Below are positions 26,310 through 35,570 of a stretch of 64,000 nucleotides of DNA, piece after piece. The translations under genes and the position numbers were made by a program. The stretch spans positions 1-64,000 of the forward strand of contig NZ_JRMQ02000004.1 in the NCBI RefSeq assembly GCF_000762845.2, in the 5' to 3' direction. The notes under the pieces were generated by a model that saw nothing but the letters and a program-made list of their open reading frames with translations, made no database searches and was not told the DNA's origin. The first letter of the stretch is position 1. Each line of letters begins with the position of its first letter. This DNA comes from Helicobacter japonicus. Its GTDB lineage: Bacteria > Campylobacterota > Campylobacteria > Campylobacterales > Helicobacteraceae.

Positions 26310-29300
26310 TCACTCCCACTCAATCGTGCCCGGGGGTTTAGAAGTTATATCATACACCACGCGGTTAATGCCCTCTACCTCATTAATAATTCTATTACTC
26401 ACAGATTCTAAAAAATCGTGGGGCAAATGCGCAAAAGTCGCTGTCATTCCATCAATCGCTTCCACTGCACGCACACAAATTGTATTATCATAAGTGCGAT
26501 TATCGCCCATTACACCCACGCTCCGCACATTGAGCAGCACACAAAACGCTTGCCATACTTTATCATAATAGCCTTGCTTGTGCAGTTCATCTATAAAAAT
26601 AGAATCCGCCTCGCGCAACAAATCTAAATCCGCCTTATTCACCTCGCCCATAATGCGAATCGCAAGTCCGGGTCCCGGGAATGGATGGCGCATTAGCATA
26701 GATTCAGGCATTCCAAGCTCTCGCCCTAACGCCCTCACTTCATCTTTAAAAAGCTCCCGCAAAGGCTCAATGAGTTCAAACTTCATCCACTCCGGCAACC
26801 CACCGACATTATGGTGGCTTTTTATCGTCTTAGAGGGACCCTTCACACTCACAGATTCTATCACATCAGGGTAAAGTGTGCCTTGTGCTAGGAATTTTAT
26901 CTCGCCTTTGGTATTGTGCTTTTTTGCCTCTTTTTCAAAGACTTCAATAAAAGTCTCGCCGATGATTTTACGCTTTTTCTCTGGCTCAATCACACCTTTA
27001 AGGCGGCTTAAAAACAACGCACTAGCGTCTGCAGTGATTAGTGGCACTTTGAGATTCTCTCTAAACATTTTCTCCACTGCCTCTCTCTCACCTTTACGCA
27101 AAAGCCCGGTATCCACAAATACAGGGATTAGATTCTCCCCAATGGCACGATAAAGCAACGTAGCGACAACGCTAGAATCTACCCCCCCACTCACCGCACA
27201 CAAAACCTTAGAAGGTGTTGGCTTTTTGGTGCTTTTAGCGGATTGTTCGCTCGGTGCTTGGTCATTACCCTTAAGGTAACTCCCTTCGCCCCTCGCTCCA
27301 AAACCACTAAAATCCCTCAAAAATCTTTCCGCCTTAGAATCTTTGGCAAAATCTTTAGATTCCATTTTCATTTTGCTTTGCTTTTCATCTAGTATTCTAA
27401 GATTTGCAGTAGTGCTTTCGTAGTTTTTTTGAGATTTTGGGGGTGAGGCTAGACTAATGGTCTGCGAACCCTCAAAATCCCAAAAATCTGCGGAATGATT
27501 GCCCAAAGTTGAATGCCTTTTGAAACACGAGGTAAGGTGGTCATTCACCATTCCCACCGCCTGCATAAACGCATATATAGTCGTAGTGCCGACAAACTTA
27601 AACCCACGCTTTTTCAAATCCTTAGCAATTGTATCTGAAAGGGGCGTGGAAGCAGGTAAATCTGCGATACTCTCAAAGGTATTGATAATCGGCTTACCTC
27701 CCACAAAGCCCCAAATATACTTATCAAAGCTCCCAAACTCCCTTTGCACCACCATAAATGCCTTAGCATTAGAAATCGCAGCTTCTATTTTGGCACGATT
27801 CCTAATAATCCCCTTGTGTTGCATTAGAGATTCTATTTTACTTTCATTATAAGCAGCAATTTTATGGTAATCAAAATCATCAAATGCCGCCCTAAAAGCC
27901 TCACGCTTTTTAAGAATCGTAATCCAAGAAAGCCCCGCTTGAAAGCCCTCTAAAATCAAAAATTCAAAGAGTTTCTTATCCTCGTGCAGTGGTTCGCCCC
28001 ACTCTGTATCGTGATAATCCTCATAGAGCTTACGCGCTGCTGCGTCCTTATCGGTCGCCCAAGGGCAACGCACCTTTTCACGCACACCCTCATTTGAATC
28101 TTGCGCCTCAAGCCCTAAAGACTTTTGCAAACTCTCACACGAAATTTTTAAAGGGACAAGCTCGGGTGAAAATTCCCCAGCACTCCCCACAGGGATAGGC
28201 TTTTCCCTTGTTTTTGCAAATCCTAAAGCTTGATAGAATCCCAAAGCCCACTCTAAACTTGCTACCTTTATCACTTCATATTTGCCTAAATATCGCGTAA
28301 ATGCTTCTTTTAGCAGTGCTTTACCCACGCCATTTTTAAAGGCACTCGGCACAACAAAAAGCATTGTAATTTCATTTTTTTCTACTGCAATAAAGCCTAA
28401 CCATTCCCCATTTTTTTGCGCTATCAGTAGAATTTTGGATTCTAAAACATCCTCCCGCATCTCCTCTCTCATACCCGCAATTTCATCTTCGCTTAAATCT
28501 TTGTGGGTGGCTCTCGCACCCTGCTCCCAGATTTCAACAAGCCTTTCTATGGCTTGTGCTTTGCCAATGTGCTTAAAGGCCTCTGCAAGGGTGATAAAAT
28601 GCAAAGAATCCCTTAAGGATTCCAAAGCACACTCTAAGTCCTCCCTTGCTACCTCCATAGGCGTTAGCATAATCTCCCGATAATTTCCAACGCAAAAGGG
28701 TTCTCCTGCTTTGTAAAAACCTAGTTTGCTATAATAAGAGAGGGCTTGCTTACGACTATTAAGTTTGATTTTTTCAAATGGGTATAAATGCCGATTCAAA
28801 GCCTCTTTAAGCAATACTTTGCCAATCCCTTTGCCAAAATATTGCGGAGTGATAAAAAGCAAAGTAATTTCATTTTTTTGCACAGCAATAAAGCCTAGCC
28901 ACTCCTCTGTTGTCGTGCATATCAGTATTTCCTCTGCCTTTGCAATATAATCTTTTTCTATCTCTTTACGTCTATGGGTGATAAATTCCTCACTCACTTC
29001 TTGCGTGGCTCTTACAGAAACTTCCCAAATTCTAAGAAGCTTTTTTATCACTTGTGCTTTGCCTATTTCTTTAAAAGCTTCTTTTATGGTTTTAAAAGCA
29101 GGATTCACACATTGCCTAACCCCACTTCCATACACGATTTGACGCAATTTTGCAATCTCATTTTGTGCAAAATTCCGCATATTCCAGCTTGTATCCGCCC
29201 CACAAATCCCTACTGCAAAGTTTTGCAACATTTGCCCTCCGCACTCACTATGCACGACTTCAGGGTGAAACTGCAGGGCATAAATCTTGCGTTTAGAATC

Positions 29301-30932
29301 CGCAATCGCACAATAATGCGTATTTCCAGACCTTGCAAGTTCTCTAAATCCTTGCGGAATAGATTCCACCTTATCCGCGTGGCTCATCCATACGATAGAA
29401 TCTTGCTTCACATTTTTAAAGAGTGAGCAAGATTTAAAGCCTTGCGTGGCGTTATTTTTGGATTCTTGCCATGCATTTTTTTCAAACCTAAAAACAAGAT
29501 GATTGATTTTTTTGCCCTTGTAAGGCTTAGGATATTCCCCCACTTTTTGCATACTAAGCTTTTTTGCAACTTTAAGAGAGCTTAGATTGTCCTCTTTGAT
29601 AAGGCAATACACTTCCTCTAATCCCAAAGTTTCAAAGCCATATTTTGCGCACATTCTAGCTACTTCGCTTCCATAGCCTTTACCCCAAAAATCGCGGTGC
29701 AAAAGATAACCGATTTCTACGATTTTTTGAGTTTTGCCCTTTAAGCTTATCTCTGTATGGTTTAGCCCCGCATTGCCGATAATCTTACCACTTTGCTTCT
29801 CCACAATCGCCCAGATTCCAAAGCCATATTGTTGATAATGTGCTAATTGCTTCTCTAGCCATTCCTCGCTTTCCTTTTTGCTAAAACCATGCCCCCACGC
29901 AACCATTGTCTCTTTATCGCTCACAATTTTATGCAATGCCGCAAAATCCGCCTGTGTGTAAGGACGCAAAAAGACGCGCTCACTCTCACACACAAAAGCA
30001 TTTGCCACAGAATCGCTAGTTTCTCTTTCAAGTGCCTTTTTTAATGTTGTCTTGTCTATTTTTAAATGCGCAATAGGAAAGTCTCTCCCTGCGGAATCTT
30101 TTTCGCTCATTCCTATTTTTCTAAAGCCCAAAGATTTATAAAATGCCAAGCCTTGCGCATTTTGCTCGTTGCAATCTACCAAAATGTAAGGATAATCTTT
30201 CAAATATCGCTCCAATGCTTCTTTAAGCAATGCCTTGCCCACACCTTTTCTAAAAGATTTTGAAGCAACAAAAAGCATTTCAATTTTGTTCTTTTCCACA
30301 CCAACAAAGCCCAAAAAATCCTTTTTATCTGTCGCAGTGATGATGTTTTGAGAGCTTTGTAGTGCTGCTTTGACTTCTATTTTAATCTCTGCAATGTGCT
30401 GATTATTTAAAAAAGTATGACTTGCTCGCACAGAATCTTCCCATAAATCAAGCAAGGCTGTTAGCATTTGAGGAAACTTGCTGTGGCTAAAAAGCGTAAA
30501 AGAAAGATTTATTGGTGCTTGTGCGCTTTGAGACGCACCTTGAAATGTGGGATAAGATGAAGCTTTAGAATCTTTATCCGCATAGGATTCCATAATCTCT
30601 AGCACCGCCTTGCCAAACTCTTGCGCGTCTGCCTTGATGACGCGTCCTCCAAAATGTTGGGCGATGAGCTGCATACCATAGCAGATTCCTAAGATTGGAA
30701 TCCCGAGTGAGAAAATCGCACTATCGGGCTTATAAGCGTCTTTCTCATACACACTTGCAGGTCCGCCACTTAGGATAATGCCTTTAGGATTCTTTGCCTT
30801 AATAGAATCTAGCTTTTCAAAATAAGGGACAATCTCGGTATAAACGCCATATTCACGCAATCTACGCGCAATGAGCTGTGTGTATTGACTCCCAAAATCT
30901 AGCACTAAAATTTGGACATTGTTTGTTTGCAT
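26310..30932 (-). CDS. guaA: GMP synthase with four GNAT domains and a Tag glycosylase inserted
   Basis: One uninterrupted frame of 1540 codons; ordinary GuaA has about 510-525. The parts are: glutaminase N-half (1-115; Cys84 in GICYGMQ), GNAT 1 (about 140-300), GNAT 2 (about 315-485, RimJ-like), glutaminase C-half with the His556-Glu558 pair (FHPEVVHS), GNATs 3 and 4 (about 610-775 and 780-935), a 3-methyladenine glycosylase I domain (about 955-1140, [20 protein letters not shown]), a low-complexity linker, the ATP-pyrophosphatase (SGGVDSS at 1248-1254) and the dimerisation end PPGTIEWE. All catalytic residues of XMP amination appear kept. I recall a similarly long GuaA in H. hepaticus. Whether the protein is processed is unknown. 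Confidence 0.9.
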   Translation of the reverse strand: MQTNNVQILVLDFGSQYTQLIARRLREYGVYTEIVPYFEKLDSIKAKNPKGIILSGGPASVYEKDAYKPDSAIFSLGIPILGICYGMQLIAQHFGGRVIKADAQEFGKAVLEIMESYADKDSKASSYPTFQGASQSAQAPINLSFTLFSHSKFPQMLTALLDLWEDSVRASHTFLNNQHIAEIKIEVKAALQSSQNIITATDKKDFLGFVGVEKNKIEMLFVASKSFRKGVGKALLKEALERYLKDYPYILVDCNEQNAQGLAFYKSLGFRKIGMSEKDSAGRDFPIAHLKIDKTTLKKALERETSDSVANAFVCESERVFLRPYTQADFAALHKIVSDKETMVAWGHGFSKKESEEWLEKQLAHYQQYGFGIWAIVEKQSGKIIGNAGLNHTEISLKGKTQKIVEIGYLLHRDFWGKGYGSEVARMCAKYGFETLGLEEVYCLIKEDNLSSLKVAKKLSMQKVGEYPKPYKGKKINHLVFRFEKNAWQESKNNATQGFKSCSLFKNVKQDSIVWMSHADKVESIPQGFRELARSGNTHYCAIADSKRKIYALQFHPEVVHSECGGQMLQNFAVGICGADTSWNMRNFAQNEIAKLRQIVYGSGVRQCVNPAFKTIKEAFKEIGKAQVIKKLLRIWEVSVRATQEVSEEFITHRRKEIEKDYIAKAEEILICTTTEEWLGFIAVQKNEITLLFITPQYFGKGIGKVLLKEALNRHLYPFEKIKLNSRKQALSYYSKLGFYKAGEPFCVGNYREIMLTPMEVAREDLECALESLRDSLHFITLAEAFKHIGKAQAIERLVEIWEQGARATHKDLSEDEIAGMREEMREDVLESKILLIAQKNGEWLGFIAVEKNEITMLFVVPSAFKNGVGKALLKEAFTRYLGKYEVIKVASLEWALGFYQALGFAKTREKPIPVGSAGEFSPELVPLKISCESLQKSLGLEAQDSNEGVREKVRCPWATDKDAAARKLYEDYHDTEWGEPLHEDKKLFEFLILEGFQAGLSWITILKKREAFRAAFDDFDYHKIAAYNESKIESLMQHKGIIRNRAKIEAAISNAKAFMVVQREFGSFDKYIWGFVGGKPIINTFESIADLPASTPLSDTIAKDLKKRGFKFVGTTTIYAFMQAVGMVNDHLTSCFKRHSTLGNHSADFWDFEGSQTISLASPPKSQKNYESTTANLRILDEKQSKMKMESKDFAKDSKAERFLRDFSGFGARGEGSYLKGNDQAPSEQSAKSTKKPTPSKVLCAVSGGVDSSVVATLLYRAIGENLIPVFVDTGLLRKGEREAVEKMFRENLKVPLITADASALFLSRLKGVIEPEKKRKIIGETFIEVFEKEAKKHNTKGEIKFLAQGTLYPDVIESVSVKGPSKTIKSHHNVGGLPEWMKFELIEPLRELFKDEVRALGRELGMPESMLMRHPFPGPGLAIRIMGEVNKADLDLLREADSIFIDELHKQGYYDKVWQAFCVLLNVRSVGVMGDNRTYDNTICVRAVEAIDGMTATFAHLPHDFLESVSNRIINEVEGINRVVYDITSKPPGTIEWE
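27260..27284 (-). repeat. short hairpin element in the guaA linker
   Basis: On the minus strand: GGGAGTTACC-TTAAG-GGTAATGACC. It has the same length and layout as two elements inside mod (31475-31500, 32635-32660). Here it is read in a different frame, inside the linker before the ATP-pyrophosphatase domain. Confidence 0.55.
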
Positions 30933-30961
30933 AAAGAATCCTTAAAAGTTATGGAATTTGC

Positions 30962-31017
30962 ATTTGTTAATTTTTCTTGCAATCTTAGCTAAAAGTTGCT
31001 TATAAGTGCTTTTATTT
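30962..31017. repeat. 56-bp direct repeat, left copy (before mod)
   Basis: It starts ATTTGTTAATTTTTC and ends AAGTGCTTTTATTT. The copy at 35411-35466 has the same length with only a few mismatches. The pair brackets the whole mod-res module. It may also carry promoter elements for the downstream gene in each place. Confidence 0.88.
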
Positions 31018-31115
31018 GGTTCAATCAAACTTCTTTAGCCTTTCGTATGATTTAAAATCACTTTTAAGATTTCTTAAACTATAATTGAGACTTTTTAAGG
31101 TTTAAGGGAGCGGAA

Positions 31116-32510
31116 ATGGGAGAGCAAGAATCTAAAGGACTGCAAAGCCTAAAGCAAACGCTTATTTTGGAGCTAGAAAAGCGCGTAAAAGATAAAATCC
31201 TAGAAAATGAGAACAAAGAGCTTTTAGCAAAGCTTATTTCAAATGCGGATTCCATAACAGAAGCACAAGCCATAATGGCACTTGGCACGACTTATAAACG
31301 CACAGGATTCCACTTTGATAAGAGATTAGAAAAAAGTAGCGATAAAATCTTTTATTTTAAGAAAAATGAGGAATTAAGCTTTTCTTGTGATTTTTGGAAT
31401 AAGCAAGGCGAGGGAGTTAAAGGGGAGGCGGAAGCAGTTGAGATGAGAAATTGTGGTTTTCAAGCACGAAACAAGGGAGTTACCAAAGCGGTAATGACCG
31501 AAGTTGAGGGCGAAGAATCCACAATTTATCGCTCAAAACAAGCCAAAGGCGAAGTTTCTTTAGTAAATGCAACGCCACTCAAGCATACTTTGATTATCGG
31601 GGATAACTACCCCGCCCTGCAAAACCTCCTCATCACCTACAAAGAAAAGGTAAAGGTTATTTATATTGACCCACCCTATGGCAAGGACGACTTAGGAGAG
31701 TTTGCTAAGACAAACTACCACAACGCCATTACAAGAGATAATCTCCTCTCAATGCTCTATCCTAGACTACAACTTGCAAAGGAACTTTTAAAAGATGATG
31801 GCGTGATTTTCTGCTCCATAGATGATAAAAATCAAGCTTATGTCAAATGCCTCTTTGATGAGGTTTTTGGGGAGGGGAATTTTGTAGCAGATTTTATCCG
31901 CAAAACAAAAAGCACGACAAATGACGCAAAAACAGGGGTAAATTATCAACACGAATTTTTATTATGCTATGCGAAAAATAAGGAAAATGTAAATCTTTTA
32001 GGTGGTGAAAAGGATTTAAGCAAATATACAAATCCAGATAATGACCCAAATGGTGCGTGGGTTTCTAGCGACCCTACTGCAAAAAGTGGGGATATGAAAA
32101 CGGGGTATTTTGCAGTAAAAAATCCTTACACAGGCAAAGAGGATTATCCAACCAATGGGAGATTCTGGCGTTTTTCTCAAAATACTCTACAAAAACATAT
32201 TGATGAGGGGCATATATGCTTTAAAGAAGAGCATAAAGAGAATGAAAGGGGCTTTATTTATAAACGCTATTTAAAAGAATTAAAGACAAATTTAAGAACC
32301 TTTGATTCTTTGAAATTTGTAGAAAATGCTTTTATGAATCAAGTTGCGACAAAAGAACTTTTAGATTTAAATTTAGCCGAAGTTTTTACCTATCCAAAAG
32401 GCGTAGATTTTATTAAGGAAATTTTAAGGCATTCCACCACTCCAAACACTCAAACTCAAGCAACTAAAGAACAATTTACCCCCCCCCCCCCCCGCAGCCT
32501 AGCTGCTTAA
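31116..32510 (+). CDS. mod: type III methyltransferase Mod, 5' part (phase-OFF)
   Basis: The first 465 codons of a type III Mod subunit, ending at a premature stop just after a C15 tract. It has an N-terminal helical region, the catalytic motif VIYIDPPYGKDDL (about residues 181-193), then the start of the recognition domain. A short repeat-derived insert (about 98-140, including NKGVTKAVMTE) precedes the catalytic part. The SAM motif lies in the next frame, beyond the tract. As sequenced, no active methylase can be made. C13 or C16 would restore a product of about 695 residues. The Res gene follows. Confidence 0.9.
   Translation: MGEQESKGLQSLKQTLILELEKRVKDKILENENKELLAKLISNADSITEAQAIMALGTTYKRTGFHFDKRLEKSSDKIFYFKKNEELSFSCDFWNKQGEGVKGEAEAVEMRNCGFQARNKGVTKAVMTEVEGEESTIYRSKQAKGEVSLVNATPLKHTLIIGDNYPALQNLLITYKEKVKVIYIDPPYGKDDLGEFAKTNYHNAITRDNLLSMLYPRLQLAKELLKDDGVIFCSIDDKNQAYVKCLFDEVFGEGNFVADFIRKTKSTTNDAKTGVNYQHEFLLCYAKNKENVNLLGGEKDLSKYTNPDNDPNGAWVSSDPTAKSGDMKTGYFAVKNPYTGKEDYPTNGRFWRFSQNTLQKHIDEGHICFKEEHKENERGFIYKRYLKELKTNLRTFDSLKFVENAFMNQVATKELLDLNLAEVFTYPKGVDFIKEILRHSTTPNTQTQATKEQFTPPPPRSLAA
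31475..31500 (+). repeat. short hairpin element in mod, copy 1
   Basis: GGGAGTTACC-AAAGC-GGTAATGACCG; the arms TTACC/GGTAA pair perfectly. It is translated as part of KGVTKAVMTE. Compare 32635-32660, where both arms have changed together. Confidence 0.6.
32479..32493 (+). repeat. C15 homopolymer, phase-variation switch in mod
   Basis: Fifteen consecutive C bases. Upstream the reading frame is phase 0; downstream the matching Mod frame is open without a stop from 32495 to 33202, but in the frame reached only with one C more (16) or two fewer (13). Tracts of this length slip readily in Helicobacter and Campylobacter. Confidence 0.93.
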
Positions 32511-33202
32511 AATCCAAAGATTCTAATATTGCAGATTGCCACGATTCCAATGGAGTATCTCACAATCCACAAGATTCTAAAAATTCTAAGGAAGTATCTT
32601 GCGGGGATTTTGCGGGTTTTCAAGGTGGAGGTGAGGGAGTTAATAAAGCATTAATGACCGAAGACAACACTGCAGAATCCCACAAAATCACCCAAGAGAC
32701 AACACAAGGCGATATTATCTTAGATTTTTTTGCTGGCTCTGGCACAACAGCCCACGCAGTGCTAGAACTCAACCGCGAAGACAATGGCAATCGGCAATTT
32801 ATTCTAGTAACTAACAACGAAATCACTCCTTTAAACCCCAATGGCATAGCCAAAGATGTAACAAGCAAGAGATTAAGGCGTATAATGAGTGGGGAATGCT
32901 ATGACAAAAGCACAAACTTCAAATGGTTGGAGAAAAATAAGCCTTATGGTGGAATCCTAGAAGTGCTAGAGATTGCAGAGGTAAGCGAATACGAAAAGGG
33001 GAAGGGAGAATCTGCCTTTGAAGTAATAGATGAAACTTGCTATAACCTAGAACCTTTTAAAAGCGTAAGTGAAAAAATAAAATGGGTATGTGAAAACTTT
33101 GAGAGGGCAAAAAAATGCTTAAAAATACAAGGCAAGAGTGAAAAAGAGTGGGAAAAAGAATTAAATAAAAGGCTTAAAAATGGCAATACCTCAGATAATT
33201 AA
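32494..33202 (+). CDS. mod: type III methyltransferase Mod, 3' part
   Basis: This is the continuation of Mod after the C tract. The frame is open from 32495 (QPSCLKSKDSNIADC). It contains the SAM-binding motif DIILDFFAGSGTTAHAVLEL (about 32711-32770) and the Mod-type segment RQFILVTNNEITPLNPNGIA, ending at 33202. The first 45 or so codons are repeat-like and variable. An internal ATG at 32654 could start a fragment, but this would lack the catalytic DPPY motif. It overlaps res by 23 bp. Confidence 0.88.
32635..32660 (+). repeat. short hairpin element in mod, copy 2
   Basis: GGGAGTTAAT-AAAGC-ATTAATGACCG. Compared with copy 1, CC/GG in the arms is replaced by AT/AT, keeping the hairpin: a compensatory change that argues for selection on, or replication through, the structure. 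Confidence 0.6.
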
Positions 33203-35384
33203 AGATTTACAAAACGAAGCAGTTACGCGACTTGTTGGACTACTGCCATACAAAAAGGAAATCACTTTCAAAGCCCCCACAGGCAGTGGCAAAACCTATA
33301 TGATGAGTGATTTGATGAATAGGGTTTTAAGTCAAGATAAAGATGTAATTTTCATCGTTTCTACACTCTCAAAAGGCAATCTAGCAGAGCAGAATTTCAA
33401 AGCCTTTGTGCAATTTGCTAAGGAATTTAAACATCTTAAACCCTTTTTGATTAGTTCGGAATCTAGTGGAGAAAATGCGCTAGATATTCCGCTAGACTTT
33501 AATGTCTATGTCTTAGCAAGGGATTTGTATAAAGAAACAAGTAAGCTAAAGCAAGGAGCGTTTGCAAACTTTTTATACGCACAAAAGGGGCTAAGTGCAG
33601 ATTTATCGCATTTAGGACAAAAAGAAATCAAAAAAGCAAAGAAAATTTATCTTATCAAAGATGAATGCCACATAGCGACTTCAAACTTAGATGAGTTAAT
33701 TTTAGATTCCAAAGGCAAAGGGTATTTTGAAAAAGTCATCAATCTCTCTGCCACACCAAAGCTTAGTCGTGGGCAATACCCCGATGTGCAAATTAGTGAA
33801 GCAGAAGCAGTGAGCGCAAAGCTCATTAAGGAAGCGGAGTTTATAGAGGAAGATTCTGTAAAATTGCCCGAAGTGTTAGAGAAATTTAAAGAAGTAAGAG
33901 AGGCGTATAAAGAGGCGCAAATTGGCATCAATCCTTGTCTTATCGTGCAAATCTCTAATAAAGACAAGGCAGAAGCCCAAATCAAAGAGCTAAAGGCGAC
34001 TTTAAATCGTGAGGGATTTAAGGATTTAAAATGGCTTTTAATTGTAGAAAAAGACAAGGATTGCGATACAAATGACTTTTTTCGGGCAAAAAACTTGCCT
34101 GTGAAGCGGTGGAAAGACTATGCCAAAGAGAATACAAGTAGCATTGATATAATCATCTTTAAAATGGTCATAAGTGAGGGTTGGGATATACCTCGCGCTT
34201 GTATGCTTTATCAAATACGAGATTCTAAATCTAAGCAGCTTGATGAGCAAGTGATTGGGCGTGTGAGGCGGAATCCCTGCCTTTTAGAGTTTGAGAGTTT
34301 AAGCCCAAGTGTGCAAGAGCTTGTAAGCACAGCATATATTTATGGTGTCAAGCCTAAAGATGAAGGCTCTATAAGCGTGAAACTCAAAGGCGAAATCTCT
34401 AGCGGAATGTTTGAAAATGAAGTGCAAAAAGAGTTTAAAATCCACACGACAAAGCTTAAAAGAGTGGGCGAGAAACTAGAATTTAAGCCCGATGAGATTA
34501 TAAAGACACAAAGTGAAAGTGTGGTGAGAGAGAGCATTTTCACGCTGTATGAGAGATTAGCAAAAAATGCGCTTTTAGCAAAAGAGTGTAAAAAATATGT
34601 GAGAGAGAGTTCCAATGGGGAAAAATTAAATGAGGGGGTGCAAAGGTGGTTTAATTTTGCGTATGCTTTTGAATCTTTAAAAAAAGCTTATAATGGGTTA
34701 GTCGGGGCGGATAATTACGAACAAACTATGGAGATAGAAAACGCTCAAGATTCTGGGCTTTTGAGTTTGCAAAGTGTGTTTAGCGTGAGTGAGGATAAAA
34801 TAGAAAATAGTGATGAGGTGGAGTGGATTTGGCAAAGGCTAGACAAAAAAGATGAATTTCACTTTGATAGTGAGGCGGAGAAAAAGTGGTTTATAACGCT
34901 TTATAAAATGCGTAAAGAAGTAAATAGTGAGGGTGAGAGTTTAGTAAAAATTTTAAAGTTAAACAATCAAAATTGCTATCTTTTAGGCAAAAACTTCCCC
35001 TATGGCTCAAGTGTGCGCTTTGAATATTATTTAGAGGGCTATCATTTTTCTTATCCTGATTTTATTTTAAAAGATTGGGCAGATAGAATCCATATCTTTG
35101 AAGTCAAAAGCGTGAATAAAAGCAAAAATTCTGGTGTGGATAGTGGCGAATACACCGAAAAAATTAAGGCATTAAAAAAATGCTACAAGAATGCTTCAAA
35201 GCTTTTAGCAAAAGAATGCGAGAAAGCAACATATACAGAATCTGCAGAATCTACCATTAAAGGCTACTGCTTTTACCTGCCTATTTTAAAAGATGATAAA
35301 TGGCATATAGAATGTTTTGAAAATGGGGAAAATACTCTTTATGGCATTGAAGACTTGCAAGAGAAAATAAAGAAATTTTCTTAA
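33180..35384 (+). CDS. res: type III restriction subunit Res
   Basis: The 734-residue SF2 ATPase and nuclease partner of Mod has Walker A FKAPTGSGKTYMMSDLM (about residues 30-46). A DECH-type box KDECHIATSNLDE follows at about 160, and NLSATPKLS is motif III. Motif VI is QVIGRVRRNPC, with EGWDIPRAC just before it. The C-terminal nuclease is YPDFILKDWADRIHIFEVKS (PD...ExK; about 620-640). Res cuts only in complex with Mod between head-to-head sites, so with mod OFF it should be harmless. Its ATG lies inside the mod 3' end. Confidence 0.93.
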   Translation: MAIPQIIKDLQNEAVTRLVGLLPYKKEITFKAPTGSGKTYMMSDLMNRVLSQDKDVIFIVSTLSKGNLAEQNFKAFVQFAKEFKHLKPFLISSESSGENALDIPLDFNVYVLARDLYKETSKLKQGAFANFLYAQKGLSADLSHLGQKEIKKAKKIYLIKDECHIATSNLDELILDSKGKGYFEKVINLSATPKLSRGQYPDVQISEAEAVSAKLIKEAEFIEEDSVKLPEVLEKFKEVREAYKEAQIGINPCLIVQISNKDKAEAQIKELKATLNREGFKDLKWLLIVEKDKDCDTNDFFRAKNLPVKRWKDYAKENTSSIDIIIFKMVISEGWDIPRACMLYQIRDSKSKQLDEQVIGRVRRNPCLLEFESLSPSVQELVSTAYIYGVKPKDEGSISVKLKGEISSGMFENEVQKEFKIHTTKLKRVGEKLEFKPDEIIKTQSESVVRESIFTLYERLAKNALLAKECKKYVRESSNGEKLNEGVQRWFNFAYAFESLKKAYNGLVGADNYEQTMEIENAQDSGLLSLQSVFSVSEDKIENSDEVEWIWQRLDKKDEFHFDSEAEKKWFITLYKMRKEVNSEGESLVKILKLNNQNCYLLGKNFPYGSSVRFEYYLEGYHFSYPDFILKDWADRIHIFEVKSVNKSKNSGVDSGEYTEKIKALKKCYKNASKLLAKECEKATYTESAESTIKGYCFYLPILKDDKWHIECFENGENTLYGIEDLQEKIKKFS

Positions 35385-35410
35385 GATTTTATTGGGTTTA
35401 GCACAATCCA

Positions 35411-35466
35411 ATTTGTTAATTTTTTGCGCAATCTTAACTAAAAGTTGCTTATAAGTGCTTTTATTT
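35411..35466. repeat. 56-bp direct repeat, right copy (before mcrB)
   Basis: This is the same 56-bp sequence as 30962-31017, located between res and mcrB. It marks the right edge of the inserted type III module and lies in the presumed mcrB promoter region. Confidence 0.88.
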
Positions 35467-35570
35467 AAGCCTTGTAATTGAGAATTGTAAGTATTTTACT
35501 GGCTTGTAGTAGAATTTGTTTTTTTGATAAAATATGTGCTAGAAATTTTAAGACAAAGAGGGGTTGTTTT

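Noticed and set aside
32620..32868. 82-codon minus-strand frame opposite mod
   Set aside because: Antisense shadow of the SAM-motif region; its serine/leucine-rich composition is typical of such shadows.
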